DNA from: Medicago truncatula
Taxonomy: Eukaryota; Streptophyta; Magnoliopsida; Fabales; Fabaceae
DNA: 64,000 nucleotides
Reading direction: 5' to 3'
Assembly: GCF_003473485.1 (NCBI RefSeq)
Contig: NC_053042.1
Coordinates: 55,639,762 to 55,703,761 of the forward strand
The notes beneath the pieces are model-generated. The model saw only the letters and a program-made list of their open reading frames with translations. It was not told the origin of the DNA and searched no databases. Shown in pieces: positions 1 to 9,907 of the stretch (within the stretch, counting starts at the first letter, position 1; each line of letters opens with the position of its first letter). The position numbers and the translations under genes are program-made.

Positions 1-335
1 TTCTTATCCATAACCTGTCTAATTTTTCTTCTCCATTCTTGTCTCTCTTCAAGAGTCATAACATAAGGGTCATTTTCTTTTGGTGTGTCATCTTCATAGT
101 CGCTATCATCACTGTCACTGTATGATTCTTTACCTCTTTTCTTCCAACCAGCACCATCAGATTTGAGTGCTTGAACTCTTGTTGAGAAGATGGGGTTTGA
201 GAAAAGGGTCCTCGAATTGAAGAGTTTGTTGGTGGGTTTCTGGTTGTAAAGAGAAAATGAATTGGGGGGTAGATTGAAGTTTATATGTTTGATTGCTGAA
301 ATTAAAGATGGTGACAGTGGCAAAGTGAGTGCCAT
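1..335 (-). CDS. Plastid-targeted protein, N-terminal part (cut by window edge)
   Basis: An open frame runs leftwards from an ATG at 335-333 to the window edge without a stop, giving about 111 residues. The first 55 or so are rich in Ser, Asn, Pro and hydroxylated residues and poor in acids, as in a chloroplast transit peptide. A Lys/Arg stretch (WKKRGKE) follows, then an acidic Asp/Ser run (SDSDDSDYEDD), then a conserved-looking helix (VMTLEERQEWRRKIRQ). I recognise the overall look of a nuclear-encoded plastid protein but not the family. It is divergent to the TTM3-like gene, with about 970 bp between the two starts that is mostly SINE and MITE sequence. Plastid location is an inference from composition. 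The rest of the gene lies outside the window. Confidence 0.7.
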   Translation of the reverse strand, partial: MALTLPLSPSLISAIKHINFNLPPNSFSLYNQKPTNKLFNSRTLFSNPIFSTRVQALKSDGAGWKKRGKESYSDSDDSDYEDDTPKENDPYVMTLEERQEWRRKIRQVMDK

Positions 336-396
336 GGTCGGAGGCTAACCTAGTTCTGTGCTGGTTTCTTTTTTCTCTTTTTAGATGAGTTATCCC

Positions 397-505
397 GTGA
401 GCATAGTGGCAGCACGGACAATATATTATTATAAGCTTAGGTTCGAACCTTGGACATACATCCTACTTATTTATTTAAAATTGAATTCCAGCCACTATAC
501 TATCT
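397..505 (+). mobile_element. Degenerate tRNA-derived SINE
   Basis: It begins GTGAGCATAG, keeps a box-B-like GGTTCGAACC in the middle and ends with a decayed CCAGCCACTATACTATCT before an A-rich tail. It matches in order the better preserved SINE that follows directly, but box A is badly eroded. Confidence 0.6.
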
Positions 506-659
506 AATAAAAAATTCACATGAGCTTAGCTCAATTGGTAGGGATATTGCATATTATATGCAGGAATCGGGGTTCGAACTCCAGACATTCCATTTCTCCA
601 CAATTAAATTGTGTGAGGTCTAGCCACTACACTACTTGACAAAAATAAAATAAAAAATT
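506..659 (+). mobile_element. tRNA-derived SINE with 11-bp target duplication
   Basis: Polymerase III box A (TAGCTCAATTGGTAGGG) and box B (GGGTTCGAACTCC) are in tRNA-like spacing near the 5' end, and the body ends AGCCACTACACTACTTGAC followed by an A-rich tail. The repeat AATAAAAAATT occurs exactly at 506-516 and 649-659, taken as the target-site duplication. The 5' copy lies in the A-rich tail of the older SINE just before it, so one SINE landed in the tail of another. Confidence 0.85.
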
Positions 660-778
660 GAGGTACCTTCTCAAAAATCTCTTTTCATCTTTTTTATTTC
701 TTTTGTCGGTTATTCGCAACTTTTAAAAAACTTGAATTTCAATTTTAGGATTATATTTTTTTTTTCTCAACAAAAAAA

Positions 779-1165
779 TAAGGTCTAAATAGGTTTTTCG
801 TTTCGGAAAATATATGTCATTTGAATTCGTCCATTGAATTACTAATTCTTTTAATCTGCCACTGTAAATATTAATCATTTGTCTTTTGGTCATAATTATG
901 TTTTTTTTTTCTTCTGAGTTGGGATGTCATTAGCGACGTGGTGTCCATGTGGCAAGTGATGATTGGGTGAGGTGGTTGGCTTAAACAGGTCTTTCGTCCC
1001 TGGAAATATATGTCATTTGAATTTTCGTCCTTGAAACTACTGATCAGATGTAATTAGGACCATTTTTCAAATGATTAATATTTTGCAGTGGCAGCTTGGA
1101 AGGATTACTAACGAAAATTCAAATGGCTTATATTTGCAGGGATGAATGACATTTTTGCCCTTAAT
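779..1165. mobile_element. Compound MITE-like repeat in the TTM3 upstream region
   Basis: Two direct-order copies of an arm (about 785-840 and 981-1060, sharing ATATATGTCATTTGAATT and CGTCC) are followed by an inverted arm at about 1110-1160 (TTCAAATGGC, TTTGCAGGGATGAA). This is the legume MITE type that carries CGTCCCTG near its ends. The repeat stops only about 140 bp before the TTM3 start, so it forms most of that gene's proximal upstream sequence. Exact ends are not clear. Confidence 0.6.
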
Positions 1166-1305
1166 GAATCTGGACTCGTGCAATGACCATTTTACCCCTG
1201 CCTCCATCTTTTCTTCCCAATGAACCATGAGTTGACCAAATATCCAAAGCTCGTGACAACGCTACCGCCGCCACTTCTCTCCTCTGTCAGTTTAATCGCA
1301 CTGAA

Positions 1306-1911
1306 ATGGAAGTGGAAGTAAAGCTACGTCTCGCAAACGCCGAAGCTCATCGCCAAGTCACCGCTTTGCTCTCTCCCTTCCACGTCATCACCCATCATCA
1401 ACACAACCACTTCTTCGACGGCGCCGCCTCCGAACTCTCTTCTCGTCGAGCCACACTTCGTTTCAGATTCTACAATGATGATGAACGGTGTGTCGTTTCA
1501 CTTAAAGCAAAAGGGGTTCTAGTCAACGGCGTGCGTAGTGTAGAGGAAGACGAGGAAGATTTGGATCCGAAGATTGGTCGAGATTCCGTTGATGAACCAG
1601 GGAAGTTGGGTTTTGTGGATTCGAGGATTATGGGGAGAGTGAAGGAGGAATTTGGGGTGGTGGGTAAAAATGGGTTTGTGGGATTAGAGGATTTTAGGAA
1701 TGTGATGAATGTTTATGAATGGAAAGGTTTGAAATTGGAAGTTGATGAAACTGGTTTTGATTTTGAGACTTTGTTTGAGATTGAGTGTGAGAGTTCTGAT
1801 CCTGAAGAAGCTAAACGGATTCTGGAGGAGTTTTTGAAGGAGAATGACATTGATTATTCATACTCTATTGCTTCTAAATTCTCAATTTTTCGATCTGGGA
1901 AATTGCCATAG
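1306..1911 (+). CDS. TTM3: TTM3-like triphosphate tunnel metalloenzyme (CYTH domain)
   Basis: A single uninterrupted frame of 201 residues. The protein opens with the CYTH/TTM signature E-x-E-x-K (E2, E4, K6), which sits in the metal and triphosphate tunnel of this family. Alternating charged beta-strands follow (TLRFRFYNDDERCVVSLKAK at about 49-68; YEWKGLKLEVDETGF; FEIECES), ending in the helix PEEAKRILEEFL and the conserved SKFSIF. The length fits the plant family (about 200-210 residues). The Arabidopsis member hydrolyses tripolyphosphate, and the same reaction is expected here. The ATG is chosen because E-x-E-x-K must be N-terminal and starts at residue 2. In Arabidopsis this enzyme is reported to be the second cistron of a CDC26-TTM3 mRNA, yet no CDC26-like frame lies between 336 and 1305. 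MITE pieces flank the gene on both sides. Confidence 0.9.
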   Translation: MEVEVKLRLANAEAHRQVTALLSPFHVITHHQHNHFFDGAASELSSRRATLRFRFYNDDERCVVSLKAKGVLVNGVRSVEEDEEDLDPKIGRDSVDEPGKLGFVDSRIMGRVKEEFGVVGKNGFVGLEDFRNVMNVYEWKGLKLEVDETGFDFETLFEIECESSDPEEAKRILEEFLKENDIDYSYSIASKFSIFRSGKLP

Positions 1912-2059
1912 TGTGTCAATTTTCTATCGTTTTTTGAGTTGAGTTGAATTAGTTTATAAGTTATGTTTTTGTTGTTGATAATATATGAGTGTAAGATTTT
2001 ATGTTTGTTGTGTTGCCATATTGTGCAAGTTACTGTTAATCTCATGTTCCTACTTATAT

Positions 2060-2322
2060 TTTTAATATATGAGTGTAAGATTCATTAATGGCAAAAATGT
2101 CGTTGTCCTCCCCTTCGGCTGACGTGTCCTGATAAAAAACCATTCATCATATGCCATGTATCTAATTACCCTCCACCTCAGCATTTTTTTTTAATTAGGA
2201 CGAATTTTCAAATGATTAGTAATTGCAGGGGCAAAATGGGAGGATTAGAAAGCTCAGGGATGAAAAATCAAATGACATATAATTACATGGATGAAAAGCA
2301 TATTTAAGCCAAAAAATAAATA
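2060..2322. mobile_element. MITE fragment downstream of TTM3
   Basis: The right half matches the terminal arm of the CGTCCCTG-type MITEs (CAAATGACATATAATTACA, ATGAAAAGCATATTTAAGCC at the end). The left half (GGCAAAAATGTCG..CTCCC) is a decayed opposite arm. It starts about 150 bp past the TTM3 stop. Confidence 0.55.
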
Positions 2323-2429
2323 TTGTTTTCTAAAAATTTATAAAAAAAATACAAGAATTTGATGTATTTATAGGAAAAAAAACTTATTTAACCCGATAAT
2401 TTATTAATAAAATTGATCTTGACTAATAA

Positions 2430-3640
2430 GACTAATAAGTTCATCAACGGACCAAATTACCCCAACGGTAGTTATCTGCCTCTGGCATATGCGTCGGCAG
2501 TTAACTGCCATTGGCTCCTCCAAAGGCAGTTAACTGCCGCTGGCTTTGCTGCTTTTTATTATGATTTTACGCGTTTCGGTCGAAAAATCAAAATAAATCG
2601 AAACTTATTCAGAATTTTACGAAACTTTACAGAATCTCTATATATTTTTTTTTAGAGCTGTCTGCAAAAAAATTAGATCAAAATTCAATTTCTAGGTTGA
2701 CGTTTTGATGTTTTTGTTTCTTGAGTTATTGACGCATTAAAAATTCATATTTAATCCATCCGTCGTCGAAAAATTCTAATTTTTTGCGGGAAATGTTTTT
2801 TTTTATGTTCTTAATATGTGTACAAAAATAATGAAAAAATTCAACCTCTATATAACTTTTCCGGACGCGCAGTTAGAAAAATATTGCAATTTTACGCGTT
2901 TCAATAAAAAAATCAAAATAAATTGAGGATTACTCAAAATACTAAGAAAATTTCCAGATCCTCTATATGTATTTTTATAGAAGTGTCTGCAAAAAAACAG
3001 CTCAAAATTCAATTTTTAGGTTGATGTTTTGATATTTTCATTTCTTAAATTTTAGGCGTGTTAAAAATTCATATTTAATCCGTCCCTTGTCGAAAAATTC
3101 AAATTTTTTGTGGGAGATGTTATTTTTTTGTTCTAAACATGAGTGCAAAAAAGCGTAAAAAAGTTCAACCTTTAGGACACTTTTTCGGACCCGCACTTGA
3201 AAAAAAATTGTGATTTTGCATGGTTCGGTCGAAAAATCAAAATAAATCGAAACTTAGTCGAAATGCTACGAAACTTTATAGACACCTCTATATAAATACA
3301 TATAGATGATGTGCAAAGTTTCGTAACATTCCAAATAAGTGTCGATTTTTTTTATTTTTTCAATTGCGATTTTGCGCGTTTCGGTCGAAAAAATAAAAAA
3401 AATCGAGACTTATTTGGAATGTTACGAAACTTTTCACATCATCTATATGTATTTTCATAGAGGTGTCTGTAAAGTTTCGTAGAATTCTGAATAACTTTCG
3501 ATTTATTTTGATTTTTCTACCGAAACGCGTAAAATCATAATAAAAAGCAGCAAATTCAGCGGCAGTTAACTGCCGGCGCATATGCCAGAGGCAGTTAATT
3601 ATCGTTGGTTGTAATTTAGTCATTTACTTATGTCAATAGG
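2430..3640. mobile_element. Long terminal-inverted-repeat element with nested palindromes
   Basis: The outer arms (about 2430-2650 and 3455-3640) are inverted copies sharing CTCTGGCATATGCG, GGCAGTTAACTGCC, GCTTTTTATTATGATTTTA and CGCGTTTCGGT. Inside, a second inverted pair (about 3302-3360 and 3405-3455, sharing AGTTTCGTAACATTCCA) lies next to the right arm, and arm-like segments recur at 2880-3000 and 3200-3290. The 14-bp perfect palindrome GGCAGTTAACTGCC occurs at 2496-2509, 2525-2538 and 3561-3574. No transposase frame is visible, so it is non-autonomous. Exact ends and target duplication could not be set. Confidence 0.75.
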
Positions 3641-4154
3641 AAGTATTCAATGTCAAAAAAGCAATTTTCATCTATTTATCATTTGATGGAGTTCATTATT
3701 CATCGAGTTCAATCACTTCGTTTTTTTTTTCTTCCTACAATCATCACTTGGTTTTATTTACAAACATTTAAATACGTCAAAATGCACTTCTAAAATCAAT
3801 TTTAACTCTCCCCAAAATGTAACAAACATACATACATAGCTAAAAATTAAAAGCGTATTGAAGAATATCGATATCTGCTACATGTACAAACGGATGTGTT
3901 CCCTATTTGGACTTCATAGATAATGATCTGGTTATGGCCTAAGGTTGTCCTGACAGAAAACCTGCAATATGCATCTACATGCAGCTGGAATGGATAAAGC
4001 ACAATTTGATAGCACAATTGAAAAAAAAAATAAAAATGTAGTAGAGGTGAGACTAATTGAAAGGAAATTTCTTTGAAGGACTAATTGAAAGTAAATTGTT
4101 ATAAGTACCACCAACATTGAGAAAAAGGTTCAAATTGCGGTCGTAGCAAAAACA
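3641..4154. other. Intergenic, AT-rich; nothing recognised
   Basis: Low-complexity AT-rich sequence between the palindromic element and the F-box fragment. Short open frames on both strands show no family resemblance. Confidence 0.5.
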
Positions 4155-4530
4155 ATGGCTGATGAGATTAGCATTCTGCCGGATGAAATCCTCTGTCATA
4201 TTCTCTCATATCTTTCTTCCAGCCAAAGACTCTTTTATTACTTGTTTTCCTTCAGCTAAATGGAAGCCTCTTTGGCTTTTAGTTCCCAAATCCAATCTAG
4301 TCGATGATGATCAATGATTCATCAAAAGTGACAAACGCTATTCTAGCTTTAAGTATACGGTATTTGTAGCCATTAACCACACGGAAATGGCGCCAATTCT
4401 ATCAATGAGCCGCTGGAATCCATTGTTGCGTAGTGGATAGCTGCCAGAGCAGAACGTGCACCTTGAAGTTCTAAGCAGAATTTTAATTGTTGCATTCTTA
4501 GCTTTGGAAATCTTGTTGTTCCAAAGTTGA
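4155..4530 (+). pseudogene. F-box gene fragment, frameshifted
   Basis: From the ATG at 4155 the frame encodes a good F-box start (ISILPDEILCHILSYLSSSQ) and then hits a stop. The expected continuation is found at once in another frame (KWKPLWLLVPKSNLVDDD), the usual second half of plant F-boxes, with the intervening Ala-Thr-Ser segment missing. A third piece near 4435-4470 resembles the W-I-A-A..R..V..LEV stretch that starts the LRR part of F-box/RNI proteins. No frame joins the three pieces. It belongs to a different F-box lineage from the 5.9-11.9 kb pair. It is a relic, not a working gene. Confidence 0.8.
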
Positions 4531-5956
4531 AAATGGTATGTATTATTGTTTTTATATCTGTTATAAATCTGAAAAATGTATCTGTGGATTTTTAATCGAA
4601 AAATGTATATGTGGGTTTGTGTGTCTCAAAAAGTTCTCAAACCCTTCCCAGGTACTATATATATCATGTAGAATGCAACATCTTTACAAAAGATAACAAT
4701 AGAAAGTCTGTCTTCCATGAATCTTGAGGAAAAGCGAAATTATTGTCGTTACAAAGATCTCTGCAACTTGTCAGATTTATTTTAAATGATGCTAGGAGCA
4801 AACTTTTTCTCAATTGCGTAGTTGCAACTTCCGGTTCTGTTTGTTTAGGATTTTGTGTTTCATTTTACAAAATGATTGTTGTTTTGTTACTCTTAAGTAT
4901 TATACTCCCTCTGACCCAAATCAAGTGTGTAGTTGGTATTTCAGACAAAGTATTTTACAAGTAAATCTTATTGATGATTGGTATATTGACCATTATCATA
5001 AATGTTAAAGTAGTAGTAAGGTGTAAAGTTTGGATTAAAAATAGAAGAAAAATGAATGATTAGTAAAAGAAACTAAATTACAACTATATATATCAACCAG
5101 TGAAAACTTGTGTTTATAAGTGGATACTGCTTGAAAGCTGAAATTGTTGTCTTCCTCATTTGACTTGTTTGAAAACTGATACAGCATACATATATGCCTC
5201 TTATGATACAAGCAAAATGGATCTGTTATATGCCACATGAAAGATAAACCAATTATTCATATTATACATGATATATGTATTCTCACAAAAAATATCTTAT
5301 GTAACATATTACTATTTTATGATAAGATCACAATTCTTGTGCTACTTTTAAAAGGCTGAGTTATAATGCTTTATATTTTATATTGAAAATAGCTGATTTG
5401 TCTATTAGCAGTTGCAGAGAAGTTGTAAACTTTGTCTCTGTACAAAACATTCTTTAACCAATTGCGGTCACTTATTTATTGGAACGCATACGGAGACAGA
5501 TCTTTTGAAAACAATGTGGCGATAATACAAACATTGTTACATCAGAAGAAACGTAAAAAGAATTTGAAGTATCTTTAGAGCTTGATTTATCTAAGGCCAT
5601 ATTTGTAGGATTTTCTACTGTCTGTCCAACGCAACTAAGAATGCACTGATCAGACATCGGTAGATCAAGTTATGGTTAAAAAAATGAAGTTGTGCAAATA
5701 TCGTGCACTGATAATCAATTAAGTCTATCACTTAATCGATTAAGTTGTAACCTAATAGATTAGGGCATTTCAACAATCAATTAGATATGTTTGGGAAAAC
5801 ACAAAATCAACTTGTTTCTAACCCAGAAACGATCACCTATTCTCAAATGATATGGGTCTGTGTACAACCCTACGAGCTCGGGGCCTCTATATAAACACAT
5901 TTTAATTATCCATTATAGAAAGCAACATACGTTGAAGGTTGAAGAAGCAAGTGATT
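4531..5956. other. Intergenic, AT-rich; nothing recognised
   Basis: AT-rich sequence without recognised domains, RNA genes or clear repeats until about 5944, where similarity to the 3' flank of the second F-box gene (about 9463 onward) starts. Confidence 0.5.
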
Positions 5957-6883
5957 CTAAATAATATGCAGAGTATTTCTCCTACAACAGTCATATAATG
6001 TGAAGTTGAAACAATAGATAAAACATGAACCATTAAAGCTAATGGATAGCCCGATACTAGTAGAAGTGATGTCTGCATCTAGCACAATGTTATCCGATGG
6101 TATAATACCCTCATAACTGAATCTCGTAAGATGTGAAGCACAAAACTTAATTTCAGCTCGCGACTCGTAGTCATCAGGCTTAGGTGGCGAAAGAAGATTA
6201 CAATTTAGTGAAACCACTTCAAGTAAAGGGGCTTCTATAGTGACACTCTTCACACCAAACCAAATACAATAGGTTGTCTTGTACTTTCTAAGTACCGGTA
6301 AATTAAGGGTTAACGTGATTCCATACAAGTCCAGGACTGTGAGGGATGAAAGAGAAACAAAAGTGGGAACTTCGATATTACATTGACACATCATTTCTAG
6401 CACCAATTCCTCCAAGGACTGACATTTGAAAAGGGGATAAGCAGAAAGGTTAAAGTTGATCCATGAACGAACGGAAACACTAATATTTTTTACTCTCTTA
6501 TTTGAAATAGCAGATATCCACAGATTAATATGGTAGGGGTCAAGGTTTTCTGAAATATCTAGAGAGAATTTTTGGATGGTTGCACTGTTGAGAAGAAGTA
6601 CCCTACATACAAAGTCAATATAGCGATTTTTTGCTTCCTCAAAGGGAACAGAAAAATGAAGCAGGTTGTCACTAAAGCATAGTTTTGTGACAAACGTCCA
6701 CATGTACCTCCACCTCTGTGATAAAGCACTAGTACGAACTGCATAGTTAGTAGGAAGAAAAGAGAGAATGTGAGCAATAATACAGTCAGATAGGCGGCTT
6801 ATGATGTCTTGACCCTCACTGGATTTCTGCCTCTTCTTCCAAGGCTGTGCTGCTGCCTCAGATGTGGATGCGGAGTGCATCAT
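5957..6883 (-). CDS. F-box/LRR protein with replaced C-terminus (probable deletion product)
   Basis: A 308-residue frame. A basic leader (WKKRQKS) precedes the F-box at about 26-70 (DIISRLSDCIIAHILSFLPT, then AVRTSALSQRWRYMW). The usual Leu-Pro-Asp is Leu-Ser-Asp here. LRR/RNI-type repeats follow (IQKFSLDIS; SLEELVLEMM; SLSSLTVLDLYGITL; APLLEVVSL; ASHLTRFSYEG), up to DADITSTS at about residue 278. The last 30 residues are not LRR. Their DNA (about 5957-6045) matches non-coding sequence about 350 bp beyond the stop of the neighbouring paralogue (about 9475-9560). The end of exon 1 and the whole LRR/FBD exon set have therefore been removed by a deletion that fused exon 1 to 3' flank. Such proteins normally act as substrate receptors of SCF ubiquitin ligases, so this one could at most be a shortened receptor. 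Expression is unknown. Confidence 0.7.
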   Translation of the reverse strand: MMHSASTSEAAAQPWKKRQKSSEGQDIISRLSDCIIAHILSFLPTNYAVRTSALSQRWRYMWTFVTKLCFSDNLLHFSVPFEEAKNRYIDFVCRVLLLNSATIQKFSLDISENLDPYHINLWISAISNKRVKNISVSVRSWINFNLSAYPLFKCQSLEELVLEMMCQCNIEVPTFVSLSSLTVLDLYGITLTLNLPVLRKYKTTYCIWFGVKSVTIEAPLLEVVSLNCNLLSPPKPDDYESRAEIKFCASHLTRFSYEGIIPSDNIVLDADITSTSIGLSISFNGSCFIYCFNFTLYDCCRRNTLHII

Positions 6884-8333
6884 CTTTGTATATATCGAAA
6901 TTGCCTACAAGTAAAATGAGATGATCAAGTAAAAAAAATTCAAAGTCATTGGCAGCATTTTAAGAAGTAAAGCAAAATATGGTATGTAGTAATGAAGTTG
7001 TATTGAAATGCAAGAGAAAGTGAGTATGAATGATTCTGTATATCTATCGATCTAGGTTATACAAAACAAAAGTGAGATAAAATTAAACAAATAACAACTC
7101 AAAACTCATAAAAAGTTACAAGGAGTTCTCGAAGGATTTGAGGAAAACATGTTCATAAATAAAAGTTGCACATACAAAGAAGAAAAACAAGGGCAGGAAT
7201 CACGAAAAAACACAAGTAACCTGCTCGAGTGCGGCTTGCTTAGCAAAAAATGAAAGGAAAGAAGGTTCGCGAGCAAAGTAACTAAAAAAAAATTAAGTAG
7301 GTTTGCTAGCAAAGTACCCTTAATACCCTCCAGAAATGAGTCGAGCTAAGTCATTTGAACTTTTTTGTGTGGCTCAAACCCGACTAAATTAAAGTTAGTT
7401 TGGTTCACCTTGTTAGTTGGACTTGTGTAAAAAAAAGAGTAAGGTTGCTTATAATACACCAAAATGATGGAACCCCTTTTCAAACCCCACGTAATCAAGA
7501 GTTTTAGTGCACAAGACTACTCTCTTTTAGTTGGACTTGAATTCAACCTTTTTTAAGACTTGTGACAAATTACTCACAATAATCTTAAATCCTAGTTAGA
7601 CTTACATTGTTTATTACACCAATATTAGACTGTTCAATATTATTTTACTCAATGTATCAAAAATTGGACAGTTGGCATATACGTTTATATCATATAGATC
7701 ATTTTTGTAAAATTTTAAATATATCAAAAATCATTTAAAATGTTATTGAGACTCACCAAAATTAACGATGTTCCATAAAAGCTTTAGATAAAACCTCTTT
7801 TTTTTGGCCAGTTTTCCCAACTATTAAAAAACTTAAATTCAATGTATTGATGGTTTTCTAAAAATTTCAAAGTTTTTTAAAAATATTGGTAGTTTTCTAA
7901 AAATTTCAAAATAAACTCAAGTTCAAGAAATTTTTAAAGATCCAAAAAACACTCAAATTTATTTTTAAAACTTTTTTAATTACTCAAAAAAAAAAATAGA
8001 TGTTGAAGAAAATTTATATTTGAGATTCATTAAAAATATTTAAAAGAAAAATAGGAAAAAGATAAACATTTTTGACACTTTTTAGAAGTGAGATAATTTT
8101 GCATAAAAAATAATTTAATTTTTTTTTGAAGGAAAAAAATAATTTTAAATGAATTGATTATATTTGGTAAAAGAAATAATTTTTTATATAAAATTGATCC
8201 TGACTAAATAAGTTGAATGTAAATTGACTTAAGAATACTATTTTTTGTTAACCCTCCAATCAAAATCAACATAAGGAAAATCATCTACATTAGCAAAACA
8301 ATTAGACGGTCGCTACAAATATGTCACAAGTCA
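6884..8333. other. F-box gene 5' flank and AT-rich intergenic sequence
   Basis: About 6955-7090 matches the 5' flank of the second F-box gene (about 12060-12190): both carry AAGTAAAATATG..TATGTAGTAATGAA, GAGAAAGTGAGTATG and AAGTGAGATAAA blocks. The duplication therefore included the promoter. The rest, to 8333, is AT-rich with nothing recognised. Confidence 0.6.
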
Positions 8334-8401
8334 TGGATTACCGTATGATTTTTTTTTGAAAGAATTGCAGGCCCCTGTGATATTCATCATACGGTAATCC
8401 A
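8334..8401. repeat. 16-bp perfect inverted repeat
   Basis: TGGATTACCGTATGAT at 8334-8349 is repeated exactly as its complement at 8386-8401 with a 36-bp loop. The loop is T-rich at one end, followed by GCAGGCCCCTGTGAT. This could be a small foldback element or a hairpin. No gene is adjacent. Confidence 0.7.
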
Positions 8402-8900
8402 TTTTTTTTTAAAGAATCTATTTCACACAACTTTGTTGAACATTTGTAGCAAAAACAATTGGTAATTTCAACTTGTGTTTCTTCTAATGTTTTAGTCGAG
8501 ATCTAATATATCATACAATCCTATTTTGATTCTAGATCAATTATCAAAAAATAAGCAAAACAATACAATCTTTTTTAAGCTTATCTTTAAAAAGTAGGAA
8601 GGCATTTCGAGAATTGAGGCAAGGTAAAATTAATGATAAAAATAGACATATTCCGAAACAAACATCAGAACTAAGCTAAGTCACGATGTTACAGTATGAA
8701 ATGCAACAACACCTATAGAAGTTTTTTTGAAAAGATAGATCATGCATTAGTATGAAGTGAACATAGCAAGAATATAATATAAGACAGTTGCAATCAAAAT
8801 ATCAAATCTAAAGTTTGAACAGGTAGCAGTTGCAAAGTTAAAGCACGCAAGTATAACATATGGTTCCAGAAAACAAAATTAGCAGCCACTTTTAACAAAG

Positions 8901-9101
8901 GGTTAAATAAGTAAATAGTTCCCCTAAATATATCAACATTATTTTTTAGGTTTTTGGTCGCTCTAAAATTTTCTTTTATGAAATTAGTCCCTCCTCTAGT
9001 GTAATACTCAATGTAGAGCAGGGATTAATTTCATAGATGAAAAATTTTAGAGGAACCAAAAACCTAAGAAATATTTTAGAGGACCATTTACTTAATTAGC
9101 C
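8901..9101. mobile_element. MITE with about 90-bp inverted arms
   Basis: The left arm (GGTTAAATAAGTAAATAG, then AGGTTTTTGGTC) and right arm (ACCAAAAACCTAAG, then TTTACTTAATTAGCC) are inverted copies round a short centre. This is the common legume GGGTTAAAT type. No convincing target duplication was found. Confidence 0.75.
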
Positions 9102-9292
9102 TAAAATGGTAACTATGAGATGATAACTAAAAGCATAAACAAGAGAAGCCATTTGGTATAAGTTAAATATTGAACATGCACTAAATTTGCATGCAGAAAG
9201 ATTTTGTATCAATAACTACAAGGGTAGGGTATAGCATAATTTCACACAATTAAGCATACCCTAAAAACATATTTATCAAGACTTAAAAAAAC

Positions 9293-9458
9293 TGCAGCTT
9301 GATCTCCATAAACTTAACTCAGTTGGTAGGGATATTGCATATTATATACAGGGTCGGGGTTCGAACCCCGGACACCCCACTTCTCCACAATTTAATTGTG
9401 TGAGCTCTAGCCACTGGGCTTCTTGACAACAAAAAAAAAAAGAAAAAATGCAGCTTGC
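9293..9458 (+). mobile_element. tRNA-derived SINE with 9-bp target duplication
   Basis: Box A (TAACTCAGTTGGTAGGG) and a perfect box B (GGGTTCGAACCCC) lead the element. It ends AGCCACTGGGCTTCTTGAC and an A-rich tail at 9429-9449. TGCAGCTTG occurs at 9293-9301 and 9450-9458 as the target duplication. It inserted into the 3' flank of the second F-box gene, right beside the segment that is shared with the first F-box gene. Confidence 0.9.
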
Positions 9459-9907
9459 AGAATTGTGTGATTCTAAAATATGCAGAGTATTTCTTCTGCA
9501 GCAGTCACAAGGTGAAGTTAGAAAAAAAGATAAAATATTAACCGTTAAATTAGTTTGTAGAAGATAAGAGGCAAATAGATGAAGAAAAGATAGAAAAATA
9601 AACGGTTGATCATTATAACACAACAAATAAACTGTGAAGTGAATCAACAAGAACAACCAAAGAGGTTCATTTAGTCCCACACTCGTAAGACTCACGCACA
9701 AATAAACAATGAATATTAAAAAACCAGCATAAACGAAATAAGCCTCAGCAGCTCCCAAAAAATTGGATAAAATGTAATATAGTACTTGAACACAACAACG
9801 TTATGCAAGTTATAAATATGAACAGTGTATTATATTCCTACATATTTAAGGAGCTTTTGTAACCTCTTAGAATGCAAACTCCTCGGGCGGATATTTGTAT
9901 TCTACAA

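Noticed and set aside
531-570. tRNA-like boxes A and B at 531-575 (also 9311-9375, 55748, 56291)
   Set aside because: The sequences do not fold as a tRNA with an acceptor stem; they continue into a conserved SINE body, A-rich tail and target duplication.
2413-3623. 80-87 residue similar proteins on opposite strands at 2413-2655 and 3360-3623
   Set aside because: They are translations of the inverted arms of one transposable element, not genes.
9342-9758. 138-codon minus-strand frame
   Set aside because: It runs through a SINE and the 3' flank of the F-box/FBD gene; no domain.
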